From Microbacterium ureisolvens (GTDB lineage Bacteria > Actinomycetota > Actinomycetes > Actinomycetales > Microbacteriaceae), in NCBI RefSeq assembly GCF_015278315.1, contig NZ_JADIJE010000001.1, positions 186,001-250,000 on the forward strand: a stretch of 64,000 nt of DNA, read 5' to 3'. Shown piece after piece: positions 8,125 through 16,775 of this stretch. A program made the translations under genes and the position numbers. The notes under the pieces were generated by a model that was not told where the DNA came from, made no database searches, and was given only the letters and a program-made list of their open reading frames with translations. The stretch's first letter is position 1. Each line of letters opens with the position of its first letter.

Positions 8125-10539
8125 GTGGAACTGGCGGGACGCGAACGCGAGATCGACGATCTCGTGCGCTTGGCGACCGAGGGCGAGCCGGGCATCATCC
8201 GGCTCACCGGTCGACCCGGCGTCGGCAAGAGTGCGCTCCTGCGGGCCGCCGTGAAAGCGGTGCCACCCCAGCGGTGCACGGTCTGGCCCGTCGACCTGCG
8301 TGGTTCGGCTCGGGGCGCGGAGCTCATCGACGAGATCGCCCGCGCTCTCGGCCTGTGGTCGGCGGCCGATCGGGGCGGCGCGCCCGAGACGCTCGCCACT
8401 GCGGTCTCGACGGGACGCGTGCTGATCGCCGCCGACCACGTCGACGCGGTCACCGAGGGTCATGCGGCGCTCGCAGCGCTCACCGAGCGGTGTCCGCGCC
8501 TCTCGGTCGTGCTCGTCTCGCGGCGGGTCGACCCGTCGGTCGCAGCGTCGGGACCGGGGCTGGCCCTCGCGCCCTTGGCCGTCCCGCCGGAGGATGCCAC
8601 CAGGGTCGCGACGCTGAGCGCGCCGAGCGTGCAGCTGTTCATCCGCGCCGCGCAGCGCGTCCAGGCCGCGCTGAGTCTGGACGACGAGGAGGTCGCCGCG
8701 ATCGGCGAGGTCTGCCGGCTCGTCGGTGGGCTCCCCCTGGCGATCGAGCTCGCGGCGGCGCGCAGTCGGCTGCTGCCGCTCGCGCTGCTCGCCCGCCAGC
8801 TGGGATCGCGGCCGGGCGAGTGCGCCGACCTGGATCTGCTGGAGGGCGCGCGGATCGGGATCCGCGACACGCTCGGCGCGACCCGAGCGCTGCTGACAGC
8901 GGACGAGGACCGGCTCCTGGCACGGCTCGCCGGCTTCCACGGGCGCTTTCCGCTCGGTGCCGTCCTCGCCGTGGCCGAAGCCCCGCTCGGCGAGGTGCTG
9001 GACGCGCTCGAACGTCTGATCGATCTCGGTCTCGTGCAGCCGTCGCCCGGGCGCGACGCCGATCCCGAGTTCACGCTGCTGCCGATGGTTCGCTCGTTCG
9101 CGCTCGAGCACTCCGACGACGCCTCCGCGCCGGTAGCCCGATATCTCCGCGAGCTCGCCGCGGAGGCGGCGGCCGCTCACGCCCGCCTGGCGCACTCGGA
9201 CGCCGTCGACCGGCTGCGCGCTCTCCGCCGTGATGTGGCGGTGGAGCTGCGACGCCTCGTCGCGACGGATCTCGTCGCGGCGACCTCGCTCGCCGTCGAC
9301 GCTGCTCCCGTCCTCGAGGGGTACGCCGAGGGGGCTGAGGTCGGCGAGGCGCTCGAGGCCGCGATCCAGTCCGACGTCATGGCGCGGCTGGACGAGCACA
9401 CCCGCGCCGGCGTATGGCTCTGGTCATCGCGCACGCTCGCGCTCTCGCCCGACGGGGTGCAGTACAGCGCCCTGATCTCGGAGCGCTGGGAGCGGGGCAA
9501 CGCGCTGATCGACCCCCGCGAGCGGCCGCTCCTCGCGCTGCAGGCGCGGATGATCGCCGCGCTCAACGGCACGACCACGGGGGACCTGCGGCTCTCGCTG
9601 CAGGCGGCCATGGAGGGCCTCGCCATCGCGCGCGACGCCGCCCTTCCGGCGTGGACGGCGCGGCTCGAGCTGTGGGCGGCAGGCGCGGCGCACCACACGC
9701 AGGGGCCCGAGCGGGCCTTCGCGCTCGCGCTGGCCGCGCTCGAGCGCGCTCAGCGCATCGACGACCCGGCGTCGATCGCGTGGGCGATCATGGTGATCAG
9801 CACCATGCCCCGGCCCACCGGTCCGACCTCGGTTCCCGTGCCTGAGCTGGAGGAGGCGCTGGCGGTCGGCGAGCGGCTGGGCGACCCGGTGCTGCTGTCG
9901 TTCGCGTATGCGGCGCTCGCCATGCGCGAGGTGCGCGCGCGGCGCATGGCGATGGCCGCGTACTGGTGCGCACAGCGGCTCGACCTCGCGCGTCGGCGCG
10001 GGTGGTGGGCCCTCAGCGGGATCTCGTTCGCGGACACGGTCCTGATCGCCGGCGCGACGCAGGGCGATGCCGACGCGGACCTCACGGCCGCCCGTCTGGT
10101 GGGCGTCATCCGGCTGGACCTCGACCGGCTGCTGCGCTCGATGGCGCCCTCGAGCGGGCCGCAGTTCGAGGCGGCGGTGGCTCGGATCCGCGCCCGCATG
10201 GGTGACCACCGCTTCGCGCGCGCGGCCGCCGAAGGCGGCATGATGTCGACCCCGCAGGCTGCAGCGCTCGCGGTCGACTGGCTGCGCCGCCATGCCGACA
10301 CCCCGCTGCGCGCCTCGCCTGCGCAGGCCCCCCTGACACCGCGGGAGGGCGAGGTCCTGCAGCTGCTCGCCTCCGGCCTCACGAACAAGGAGATCGCGGG
10401 GCGCCTCCACCTGTCGGTGAAGACCGTTATGCACCACTCGGTGTCGATCTACCGCAAGCTGGCCGTCCGCGGCCGCGCCGAGGCGACCGCGTACGCGTAC
10501 CGCAACAGGCTCATCACCGATCGCGGGCCGACCGGATGA
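8125..10539 (+). CDS. LuxR-family (LAL-type) ATP-binding transcriptional regulator
   Basis: About 804 residues. The N-terminal P-loop ATPase has Walker A GRPGVGKSALLRA and Walker B-like RVLIAADHVD, followed by an NB-ARC-like region with GGLPLAIELAAARSR. A long alpha-helical TPR-like middle leads to a C-terminal LuxR helix-turn-helix (LTPREGEVLQLLASGLTNKEIAGRLHLSVKTV). Such large regulators activate carbon-use or secondary-metabolite genes. GTG 8125 is preferred because GGGGAG lies four bases upstream; TTG at 8113 is in frame. The targets cannot be read. It stands alone and ends at a bidirectional hairpin. Confidence 0.88.
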   Translation: MELAGREREIDDLVRLATEGEPGIIRLTGRPGVGKSALLRAAVKAVPPQRCTVWPVDLRGSARGAELIDEIARALGLWSAADRGGAPETLATAVSTGRVLIAADHVDAVTEGHAALAALTERCPRLSVVLVSRRVDPSVAASGPGLALAPLAVPPEDATRVATLSAPSVQLFIRAAQRVQAALSLDDEEVAAIGEVCRLVGGLPLAIELAAARSRLLPLALLARQLGSRPGECADLDLLEGARIGIRDTLGATRALLTADEDRLLARLAGFHGRFPLGAVLAVAEAPLGEVLDALERLIDLGLVQPSPGRDADPEFTLLPMVRSFALEHSDDASAPVARYLRELAAEAAAAHARLAHSDAVDRLRALRRDVAVELRRLVATDLVAATSLAVDAAPVLEGYAEGAEVGEALEAAIQSDVMARLDEHTRAGVWLWSSRTLALSPDGVQYSALISERWERGNALIDPRERPLLALQARMIAALNGTTTGDLRLSLQAAMEGLAIARDAALPAWTARLELWAAGAAHHTQGPERAFALALAALERAQRIDDPASIAWAIMVISTMPRPTGPTSVPVPELEEALAVGERLGDPVLLSFAYAALAMREVRARRMAMAAYWCAQRLDLARRRGWWALSGISFADTVLIAGATQGDADADLTAARLVGVIRLDLDRLLRSMAPSSGPQFEAAVARIRARMGDHRFARAAAEGGMMSTPQAAALAVDWLRRHADTPLRASPAQAPLTPREGEVLQLLASGLTNKEIAGRLHLSVKTVMHHSVSIYRKLAVRGRAEATAYAYRNRLITDRGPTG

Positions 10540-10570
10540 GGACGGATGCCGCGGCCCGCGGCATCCGTCC
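10540..10570. terminator. Bidirectional hairpin terminator
   Basis: GGACGGATGCCGCGG (10540-10554) and its exact reverse complement (10556-10570) lie between the convergent LuxR and tatA genes, directly against the LuxR stop codon. The position fits a shared terminator. Confidence 0.75.
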
Positions 10571-10577
10571 CCTCCCC

Positions 10578-10766
10578 TCACACCTCGTCGCGGGAGGCGC
10601 TCCCGGCGGGACCGGACTCGGCGGGCGCGTCCTTCGTCTCGGTCTTGAGGATCCGGACGGACTGGCCCACGCCCTTCGCGAGAGCCGGGAGTCGGGCCGC
10701 GCCGAAGAGCAGGAGCACGACGACGAGCACCAGGATCAGGTGCATGCCGTTGATGTTCGCGAGCAT
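10578..10766 (-). CDS. tatA: Sec-independent translocase subunit TatA
   Basis: A 62-residue protein with one N-terminal membrane helix (LILVLVVVLLLFG), the hinge FGAARLPALAKGVGQ and an amphipathic helix SVRILKTETKD, then a polar tail. This is the classical TatA/E architecture. ATG 10766 has GAGAGGA about seven bases upstream. It starts only 11 bp after the stop of a Tat-signal-bearing enzyme in the same direction, so it is very probably co-transcribed with it. TatB and TatC are not in the window, so this is likely an accessory TatA. Confidence 0.88.
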   Translation of the reverse strand: MLANINGMHLILVLVVVLLLFGAARLPALAKGVGQSVRILKTETKDAPAESGPAGSASRDEV

Positions 10767-10777
10767 GGGGTCCTCTC

Positions 10778-13522
10778 TCAGATGTGGTCGCCGACCAGGG
10801 CGAGGCACTGGATGGCCGCGAGGCCGTACTGCGCGCTCGCGTTGGTGCTGAACGGGGCCTCGTCGACAGGGTTCAGCACGGCGGGCCCGTCGATGCGGGT
10901 CGAGGTGAAGGCCAGGCTCTCGGGGTAGCCGGCATGGCCGGTGCGGAACTCGCGCCATGCGCGCTGGGCGAGGGCGACGTCGCCGAGCTGGTGCGCGGCA
11001 TAGGCGGTCGCGCGCGAGTAGGCCTGCCGGAGATTCTGGCTGCCCCACGAGACGCCGGTCGCCTCGCGCTGCTCCGCCGACGTGCCGTTGTAGAGGCGGC
11101 AGTAGGTGACCCACTTCGCGGTCACCTCGGGGTCGTCGATGAGTTCGATGAGCTCGGTCATGAGCTCGATGAGGCCGAAGACCGAGTCGAGCGAGCCGAC
11201 CTCGACGGTGCGCTCGGTCTCCTCGCCGTACGTGCCGTCGGCGAGGTTGTAGCGCAGCGTCCCGCCCTGCGCCCAGCCGTTGGGCATCGCCGCGATCGTC
11301 TTGGCGCCGTTGACGAGCTTCGCCTGGGCGATCGGATCGCCGTTGCGCTCCCACTCCGCCAGCCACGCCAGGGCCAGGGCTCCCCAGTCGGTGGTGTTCG
11401 AGACGCCCAGCGCGTCGGGCTGCGGCGTGTACTCGTCGGTGCGGATCTTGCGCGCGGGGTCCAGCACCAGGAACGTCTTGTCGGCGTCGACCAGGTCGCG
11501 CATCAGGTCGCCGACCCGCTCGTCGGCGGTGAGGAAGTAGTAGAAGCGGCGATACCCGGCGTTGCTGATGCGCTGCTGCTTGGCGCTGTCGCCCCAGTGC
11601 ATGATGCCGTGGCGGGTGCCGAGGTCGCGGTATTTGCCGAGGTGGTAGACATCCACCTCGCCGGTGTGCCGCGTCATTGCCTCCGCGAAGCGGAACGCCG
11701 TGGCATCGCCCGTGCGGAGGTAGTGGTACCAGAGCCACATGTCGGTGCTCAGCTCGGAGTTGTCCCACGCGTAGCCGCCGATGTCGTACCGCCACACGTG
11801 CCGGTCGCGGTCGTACTCGTGGATGACGTCGCCGTAGTCCCAGAAGCCGTACCAGGAGCGCTGGTCGACCTGCTGCACGTAGTGCTGGTGCATGAAGGCG
11901 AGCTTGTCCTCGACGGCGACCTTCGCCAGGTTCGACCGGTCGACGGGCGCCCACGAGCCGAAGACCCCGGCCGAGTGGTTGTGCTCGGGCGAGCTCACCA
12001 GGAGCGGAGGCGTCGTGTTGGCGTCGGCCAGCGCGCTGAAGTCCGCTGCCGTGGGCGTGGCGCCGAGCGCCCAGAAGCTGAGCTCCGTCGTGCGGGCGGT
12101 GCCGTACGGCGAGCCGAAGCCCGGCTCGTAGTCCTCGTACGTGATCTCGAGCGCGTCCAGCTGCTTCGGGTACGTGTCCTGCCCGAGGCCGTCGTGGTAG
12201 AAGCGCAGGTCCATCGCGTCGGCCTTGGGCGACCACATCCAGGTCGTGGCGGTCGCGACATCGGTGCCCGCACCCGAGATCTCGAGCTCGGTCGGGTGGA
12301 GCTGCCAGAAGTTGCGCATGCCGAACGCCAAGCCACCCGCCGGGCTGCCGACGTACGCCAGGCCGCGAGACCGGCGTCCGGAGTCGACCCGGATCCACGA
12401 GTGGCCGGCCGACGTGCGCTTGCGGATCTCGAATCCGTTGGCGGTGAGCTGACTCAGGCTGTAGTCGCCCCACGCCGGGATCCACTGCAGCCGCGACGTC
12501 ACTCGCTGGTCCCATGTCGCCGGGTCGGGCGTCCAGGTGCCGGCGATCTGGGCGGCGCGCGCCGCCGCCCCCGGGTCGCGACGCAGGCCGGTGATGCCGC
12601 GGACGGCCTCGCCGAGCACGCCCGCTCCCTCGCCGGCGAACCGGACGTGCCGATCGTGCAGCTGGGTCGACAACGGCACCGAGAAGCTCAGGCCGAGGCC
12701 CGTGATGAAGTCGGTGTTCTCGTCGCCGTCGAACACGAAGCTGTGGACGACGCGGACGCCGTCGGATCCGGCGTACAGGTAGAACCGCACGTCGAAGGGC
12801 AGCCAGCTCCGGTTGCCCTTGCGGTGCTGGCCGGTCACGCGGACGACCGCGCGCACCGGTCCCTTCTGCTCGACCTTCACCTCGCCGACCTCGCTCTTGA
12901 ACCACTCGCGCGCGATCTTCTCGGCGCCGTCGGTGTCGGGCCGGTCCTGGCGCGAGGCCACGAGCCGGCCGTCCTGGGCGATGACGGTGTCGCCGCGACG
13001 GATGGCCGAGACGAGGTTCGGCCCGTTCTTGGGGAATTCGACCCGGATGACGCCGGTATCGACGACGACGCGCCCCGGATTCTCGTCGACGGAGATGGCG
13101 GCTGCCGGTGCCGCCGGCGTGCCCGGCTGCAGCGAGTATGCGGCGGCACGGCCCGACGCCCCACTCACCGCGTGAGCGGTCCACTTGACGGAGCCGTCCG
13201 GCCACCACCCCGTGGGCCAGCTCTGCACGGGCACCGACTCGCCGGTCTCGGAGACGAGCGCGAAGGTCTGCTCGGGACTGAGCGCCCCCTTCGGCCATGG
13301 CACGCCCCAGGTCGTGCCTGCCACGAGCTGACCGGGGGTGCCGCCCTCCAGCCAGCGGATCGGGACGGGACCGTGACCGGTCAGCGCCGCGGCGACGGGC
13401 TGGCCGAAGGCCCCGCGCACGACGGGTGCCGCGTTCGCGGCGGACGGGCCTGCCGAGACGAAGGCCGCGGCGACCCCGGCGGCGACCGTCGACTGCAGCA
13501 GTGTTCGACGACTGATGTCCAT
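10778..13522 (-). CDS. Tat-exported PL26/YetA-like exo-rhamnogalacturonan lyase-type protein
   Basis: A 914-residue secreted protein with a twin-arginine signal (ISRRTLLQS, then a hydrophobic stretch and AANA-AP cleavage site near residue 32). The mature part, with GAFGQPVAAAL, PIRWLEGGTPGQLVAGTTWGVPWPKG and a long alpha/alpha-barrel-like second half (DYGDVIHEYDRDRHVWRYD, SNTTDWGALALAWL), fits the PcRGLX/YetA-like family, which I know as exo-acting rhamnogalacturonan lyases (PL26). This agrees with the adjacent Lpl-type ABC importer and YesL. It is followed by tatA. Upstream are GAGGAGT before the ATG, a small hairpin at 13547-13566 and the shared motif at 13611. Activity is inferred; no catalytic residues were verified. 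Confidence 0.75.
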   Translation of the reverse strand: MDISRRTLLQSTVAAGVAAAFVSAGPSAANAAPVVRGAFGQPVAAALTGHGPVPIRWLEGGTPGQLVAGTTWGVPWPKGALSPEQTFALVSETGESVPVQSWPTGWWPDGSVKWTAHAVSGASGRAAAYSLQPGTPAAPAAAISVDENPGRVVVDTGVIRVEFPKNGPNLVSAIRRGDTVIAQDGRLVASRQDRPDTDGAEKIAREWFKSEVGEVKVEQKGPVRAVVRVTGQHRKGNRSWLPFDVRFYLYAGSDGVRVVHSFVFDGDENTDFITGLGLSFSVPLSTQLHDRHVRFAGEGAGVLGEAVRGITGLRRDPGAAARAAQIAGTWTPDPATWDQRVTSRLQWIPAWGDYSLSQLTANGFEIRKRTSAGHSWIRVDSGRRSRGLAYVGSPAGGLAFGMRNFWQLHPTELEISGAGTDVATATTWMWSPKADAMDLRFYHDGLGQDTYPKQLDALEITYEDYEPGFGSPYGTARTTELSFWALGATPTAADFSALADANTTPPLLVSSPEHNHSAGVFGSWAPVDRSNLAKVAVEDKLAFMHQHYVQQVDQRSWYGFWDYGDVIHEYDRDRHVWRYDIGGYAWDNSELSTDMWLWYHYLRTGDATAFRFAEAMTRHTGEVDVYHLGKYRDLGTRHGIMHWGDSAKQQRISNAGYRRFYYFLTADERVGDLMRDLVDADKTFLVLDPARKIRTDEYTPQPDALGVSNTTDWGALALAWLAEWERNGDPIAQAKLVNGAKTIAAMPNGWAQGGTLRYNLADGTYGEETERTVEVGSLDSVFGLIELMTELIELIDDPEVTAKWVTYCRLYNGTSAEQREATGVSWGSQNLRQAYSRATAYAAHQLGDVALAQRAWREFRTGHAGYPESLAFTSTRIDGPAVLNPVDEAPFSTNASAQYGLAAIQCLALVGDHI

Positions 13523-13546
13523 GGCGATGACTCCTCGATGAATCCG

Positions 13547-13566
13547 CGGAGCCGTCGCTGGCTCCG
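13547..13566 (-). promoter_or_regulatory. Small 5'-leader hairpin
   Basis: CGGAGCC (13547-13553) and GGCTCCG (13560-13566) form a 7-bp stem 25 bases upstream of the PL26-like start codon. It may influence mRNA stability, but this is weak evidence on its own. Confidence 0.3.
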
Positions 13567-13605
13567 ACCGCCACCGAAACTAGGGGCGCCGACGGATCAG
13601 GCTGA

Positions 13606-14256
13606 TCAATCGGACAAAATCGGACAATCCGCGCCGCCGAGTGCCTGCGCCGCGGCGCGCCAGCCCCGCCCGAAGGCGGCCTCCGCGCCATCCGACGCCC
13701 CCTCGGCCGCCGTCGCGCGAGCTCCGTCGGACGCGCCGGCGGGAACGATCGCCGGAAGCCCGCCGTGCGCCGCATAGAGTGCGAGCTCGCGCCGGACGCC
13801 GGGATCGATCGTCGAGGCGCGCGAGGTGACGACGAAGATCGCGCGCGGGCGCTGCCCGCGCAGCGTCCGCACCAGCTCCGCGGCACGCTCGCCGTCGAGG
13901 CGGCACGCCGACACCGCGACGAGGCTGTCGTGGGCGTCGGCCCAGCCGTGGATTCCGGCGGCGGTCTGCATCGCGGTCTCATCGCGCAGCGAGTCGACGA
14001 CGACGGCGACCGCATTCGAGCGCCGGCCCGCCGTCGCCTGCGCGCGGAGGTCGACGACATAGCCGAGCCGCGCGGCGGCGGCGCGCACGCGCTCCTCGTT
14101 CTCGGGGCGGACCCGACGCGCGGAGCCGTTGAGCACGCGGGAGGCGGTCGACTGCGAGACGCCCGCTGAGCGGGCGACGTCTTCGAGTGTCACCTCGACG
14201 GCCGCAGCGGCGGCCGGGGCGTCACTGCGCGCGAGCGACGACCGCACGGCCCGCAA
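13606..14256 (-). CDS. LacI-family regulator, shortened (about 216 aa; lacks second sensor lobe)
   Basis: The N-terminus has a good LacI DNA-binding domain (VTLEDVARSAGVSQSTASRVLNG with hinge ATAGRRSNAVAVVV). The sensor domain stops after roughly one lobe, with an Ala/Gly-rich end, whereas LacI proteins are normally about 330-350 residues. It may be a decayed regulator or a reduced one. The start is uncertain: TTG 14256, GTG 14247 or GTG 14193 directly before the TLEDVA motif; the longer forms overlap yesL by up to 35 bp. It is the last gene of the permease operon. Its final codons contain the 13611-13626 motif that belongs to the next promoter. Confidence 0.7.
   Translation of the reverse strand: MRAVRSSLARSDAPAAAAAVEVTLEDVARSAGVSQSTASRVLNGSARRVRPENEERVRAAAARLGYVVDLRAQATAGRRSNAVAVVVDSLRDETAMQTAAGIHGWADAHDSLVAVSACRLDGERAAELVRTLRGQRPRAIFVVTSRASTIDPGVRRELALYAAHGGLPAIVPAGASDGARATAAEGASDGAEAAFGRGWRAAAQALGGADCPILSD
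13611..13626 (+). promoter_or_regulatory. Shared pectin-locus operator candidate, site 1
   Basis: CGGACAAAATCGGACA, within the end of the shortened lacI gene and about 90 bp upstream of the PL26-like start. Twelve of 16 positions are identical in sites 2 (18211) and 3 (19346, reverse strand): CGGACAAWWNCGRWCA. Confidence 0.6.
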
Positions 14257-14851
14257 GGACGAGCATGCCGGGCACCAGGACCATCAGCGGGGCGAACATC
14301 CACACCACGACGCCGGCGAGGCCCAGGGCGAGAAGGAGCAGCAGCGATCCCCTCTGGTCGCGCCACGATCGATCGGCGGCCTCGCGGATCAGGGCGCTCC
14401 ACGAGGGGCACCCGGCGGTCCACTTCGCGCTCGCCCGGAGCAGCACCACGGCCGCGGCGGCGCCGAGTACGGCGGACGCCCACCGGAAGACCTCCCCGCC
14501 CGGCATCCCGGCGATCAGCGGACTCGTGAGCGTGGCCGAGATGGCCGCGAAGGCGGCAGCGGCCCCGATGCCCCAGAGCCACCCCTTTCGCAGCGCCCGC
14601 AGGAAGTCCCTGCCGAACTCGAGGAGCGAGTCGGACTCGCCCTCGACGTGACGTCGGAAGTGCGCGGCCCCGGCGGCGAGTGCCGGCAGCGCGGTCACGG
14701 CGGGGATCGCGAGCACCGCGACGGCGAGGCTGACGACGATCGTCTCGGAGAAGAGCGCCAGACCCCGGCTCGACATCGCCCGCGCGACGCGGCCGGCTCC
14801 TTGCGGCGCGCGCCCGCCCGCCGGGCGGCGCGCGGTCTCGGTGGAGGTCAT
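14222..14851 (-). CDS. YesL-family (DUF624) membrane protein
   Basis: A 209-residue protein with about five hydrophobic segments (LFSETIVVSLAVAVLAIPAV, GIGAAAAFAAISATL, ASAVLGAAAAVVLLRAS, LLLLLALGLAGVVVWMF, MVLVPGMLVLAGRAV). DUF624/YesL proteins accompany Lpl- and Yes-type pectin-oligosaccharide ABC importers, matching this context. The biochemical role is unknown. It begins four bases after the stop of the upstream permease gene, with AAGGG before the ATG, so it belongs to that operon. Confidence 0.82.
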   Translation of the reverse strand: MTSTETARRPAGGRAPQGAGRVARAMSSRGLALFSETIVVSLAVAVLAIPAVTALPALAAGAAHFRRHVEGESDSLLEFGRDFLRALRKGWLWGIGAAAAFAAISATLTSPLIAGMPGGEVFRWASAVLGAAAAVVLLRASAKWTAGCPSWSALIREAADRSWRDQRGSLLLLLALGLAGVVVWMFAPLMVLVPGMLVLAGRAVVARAQ

Positions 14852-14855
14852 GTCG

Positions 14856-15755
14856 TCAGCCCTTCAGTCCCTGCGTCGCCACCCCGTCGACCAGATAGCG
14901 CTGGAAGATCAGGAAGAAGAGGAACACGGGGATCAGCGCCAGCACGGCCATCGCCATCTGCCCGCCGTAGTCGGCCGCCGAGCTCTGGTCGACGAACAGG
15001 CGCAGCGCGATCGGCAGGGTGTAGAGGTCGGGGTCCTTCAGGTACAGGAGCGGGCCGAAGAAGTCGTTCCAGGTCCAGATGAAGGTGAAGATGGCGCTCG
15101 TGACGAGCGCCGGCTTCAGCAGCGGCAGCATGATCGACCAGAACGTGCGGTAGTGGCCCGCGCCGTCGATGCGCGCGGCCTCGTCGAGCTCCCGCGGAAG
15201 CCCGCGCATGAACTGCACCATGAGGAACACGAAGAAGGCCTCGGTCGCGAGGAACTTGCCCAGCAGCAGGGGCGTGAAGGTGTTCACCATGCCGAGGGCG
15301 TTGAACATGATGTACTGCGGGATGATCACGACGTGGAACGGCAGCAGCAGCGTCGCGATCATGATGCCGAAGTACACCGTGCGGCCGGGGAAGCTGATGC
15401 GCGCGAACGCGTAGGCGGCGAGCGCCGACGACAGCACGACGCCGATCACCGACAGCACGGCGAGGATCGTGGAGTTCTGGAAGAAGGTCCAGAACGAGAC
15501 GCCGCCGATGCCGCTCAGCGCCTTCTCGTAGTTGTCCATCGTGACTTCGCGCGGCAGCAGCTGCGCGTTGCCGACGATCTGCGACGACGGCTTGAAGGTC
15601 GACAGGAGCATCCACGCGACCGGGTAGAGGATCACCGCGAGGATCGCGAGCACGACGACGTGGAAGACCACCTCTTTGAGGGTCCACCGGGGACGGTCGC
15701 CCGAGCGGCGCTTCGTGCGGCGGTCGGCGGTCACGAGCAGCTGCGTTGCGCTCAT
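14856..15755 (-). CDS. Carbohydrate ABC transporter permease (LplC/MalG type)
   Basis: A 299-residue inner-membrane subunit with six hydrophobic segments. The EAA cytoplasmic loop reads ELDEAARIDGAGHYRTFWSIMLPLLKPAL (about residues 193-222), which docks the ATPase. The C-terminus RYLVDGVATQGLKG is typical of LplC/YtcP-type permeases of the CUT1 family. Its start overlaps the stop of the partner permease by four bases (ATGA). No ATPase gene is in this locus, so a shared MsmX-like ATPase elsewhere is expected. Confidence 0.92.
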   Translation of the reverse strand: MSATQLLVTADRRTKRRSGDRPRWTLKEVVFHVVVLAILAVILYPVAWMLLSTFKPSSQIVGNAQLLPREVTMDNYEKALSGIGGVSFWTFFQNSTILAVLSVIGVVLSSALAAYAFARISFPGRTVYFGIMIATLLLPFHVVIIPQYIMFNALGMVNTFTPLLLGKFLATEAFFVFLMVQFMRGLPRELDEAARIDGAGHYRTFWSIMLPLLKPALVTSAIFTFIWTWNDFFGPLLYLKDPDLYTLPIALRLFVDQSSAADYGGQMAMAVLALIPVFLFFLIFQRYLVDGVATQGLKG

Positions 15756-16714
15756 CGTCCTTCATCTCCTGCGTAGTGGACCCAGAACTTGGAGCTGCGG
15801 AAGAAGATCACCGTGATGAAGGCGATCACAAGCACCAGGACCCAGGCCATGGCCGAGGCGTACCCCATCTGGAAGTCGCGGAAGCCGCGGAAATAGAGGT
15901 ACAGCGTGTAGAAGAGCGTCGACCGGGCCGGGCCGCCGGTTCCGCCCGAGATGATGAACGCCGACGCGAACACCTGGAACGCGTTGATCGTCTCGAGGAG
16001 GAGGTTGAAGAAGATGACCGGCGACAGCATCGGGATGGTGATCGCCCGGAACTTGCGGATCGGCCCGGCGCCGTCGACGGATGCCGCCTCGTAGAGCTCC
16101 TGCGGAACCTGCTTGAGGCCCGCAAGGAAGATGACCATGGGCGCGCCGAACTGCCAGACCGCCAGCAGGATGAGCATCGGCATGGTCTTGTCGGGATCGC
16201 CGACCCAGCCGCCGGCGGGGAAGCCGAAGAACTGCTGAATGGTGTCGACCGGGCCGTCGTCGATGAACATCGCCTTCCACACCACGGCGATCGAGACCGA
16301 GGCGCCGACGAGGGAGGGCAGGTAGAACGCCGAACGGTAGAACCCGCTGCCGCGGAAGGCCGCGTTGAGGATCAGGGCGACGCCGAGTGCCGCCGCCAGC
16401 TTGAGGGGCGTGCCCACCAGGACGTAGACCGCCGTCACCTTCCACGCCTGGAGGTAGTCGGGGTCGTTCCACAGCCGCACGAAGTTGTCGAAGCCGACCC
16501 ACTGCGGCGGGCTGAAGAGGTTGTAGTCCGTGAAGGCGAGGTACAGGGACGCCACCATGGGGCCCGCGGTCAGGAGCAGGAACCCGATCAGCCACGGGGC
16601 GAGGAAGACGTACCCGGCGCGGATGTCCTCCCACCGGCGTCGGGGCCGGCGGGGTGCCGGCGGCGCGGCCTGCACCTCCGGCGGCGCCGGCGGAGCGAGT
16701 GTTTCGGCGGTCAT
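15752..16714 (-). CDS. Carbohydrate ABC transporter permease (LplB/MalF type)
   Basis: A 320-residue CUT1 permease. A proline-rich cytosolic N-terminus precedes six membrane segments. The EAA loop is ELYEAASVDGAGPIRKFRAITIPMLSPV (about residues 215-243). It pairs with the MalG-type permease (ATGA overlap) and follows the binding-protein gene by 61 bp, a gap filled by a strong hairpin. The likely substrate is an unsaturated rhamnogalacturonan disaccharide or oligosaccharide, inferred from the locus. Confidence 0.92.
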   Translation of the reverse strand: MTAETLAPPAPPEVQAAPPAPRRPRRRWEDIRAGYVFLAPWLIGFLLLTAGPMVASLYLAFTDYNLFSPPQWVGFDNFVRLWNDPDYLQAWKVTAVYVLVGTPLKLAAALGVALILNAAFRGSGFYRSAFYLPSLVGASVSIAVVWKAMFIDDGPVDTIQQFFGFPAGGWVGDPDKTMPMLILLAVWQFGAPMVIFLAGLKQVPQELYEAASVDGAGPIRKFRAITIPMLSPVIFFNLLLETINAFQVFASAFIISGGTGGPARSTLFYTLYLYFRGFRDFQMGYASAMAWVLVLVIAFITVIFFRSSKFWVHYAGDEGR

Positions 16715-16738
16715 TGCGTTGCCTCTCGGGATGCCGCG

Positions 16739-16766
16739 GGGCGGCGCGCATCGCTGCGCGCCGCCC
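16739..16766 (-). promoter_or_regulatory. Intercistronic hairpin between binding protein and permease genes
   Basis: GGGCGGCGCGC (16739-16749), a 6-nt loop, then the exact reverse complement (16756-16766). An 11-bp GC stem in this gap is the usual arrangement for processing or partial termination that leaves more binding-protein mRNA than permease mRNA. Confidence 0.7.
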
Positions 16767-16775
16767 GCGACGCGA

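Noticed and set aside
10784..13777. Very long open frame on the plus strand antisense to the PL26-like gene
   Set aside because: The translation is low-complexity Arg/Val/Glu-rich with no domain; it mirrors the GC3 bias of the real gene on the minus strand.
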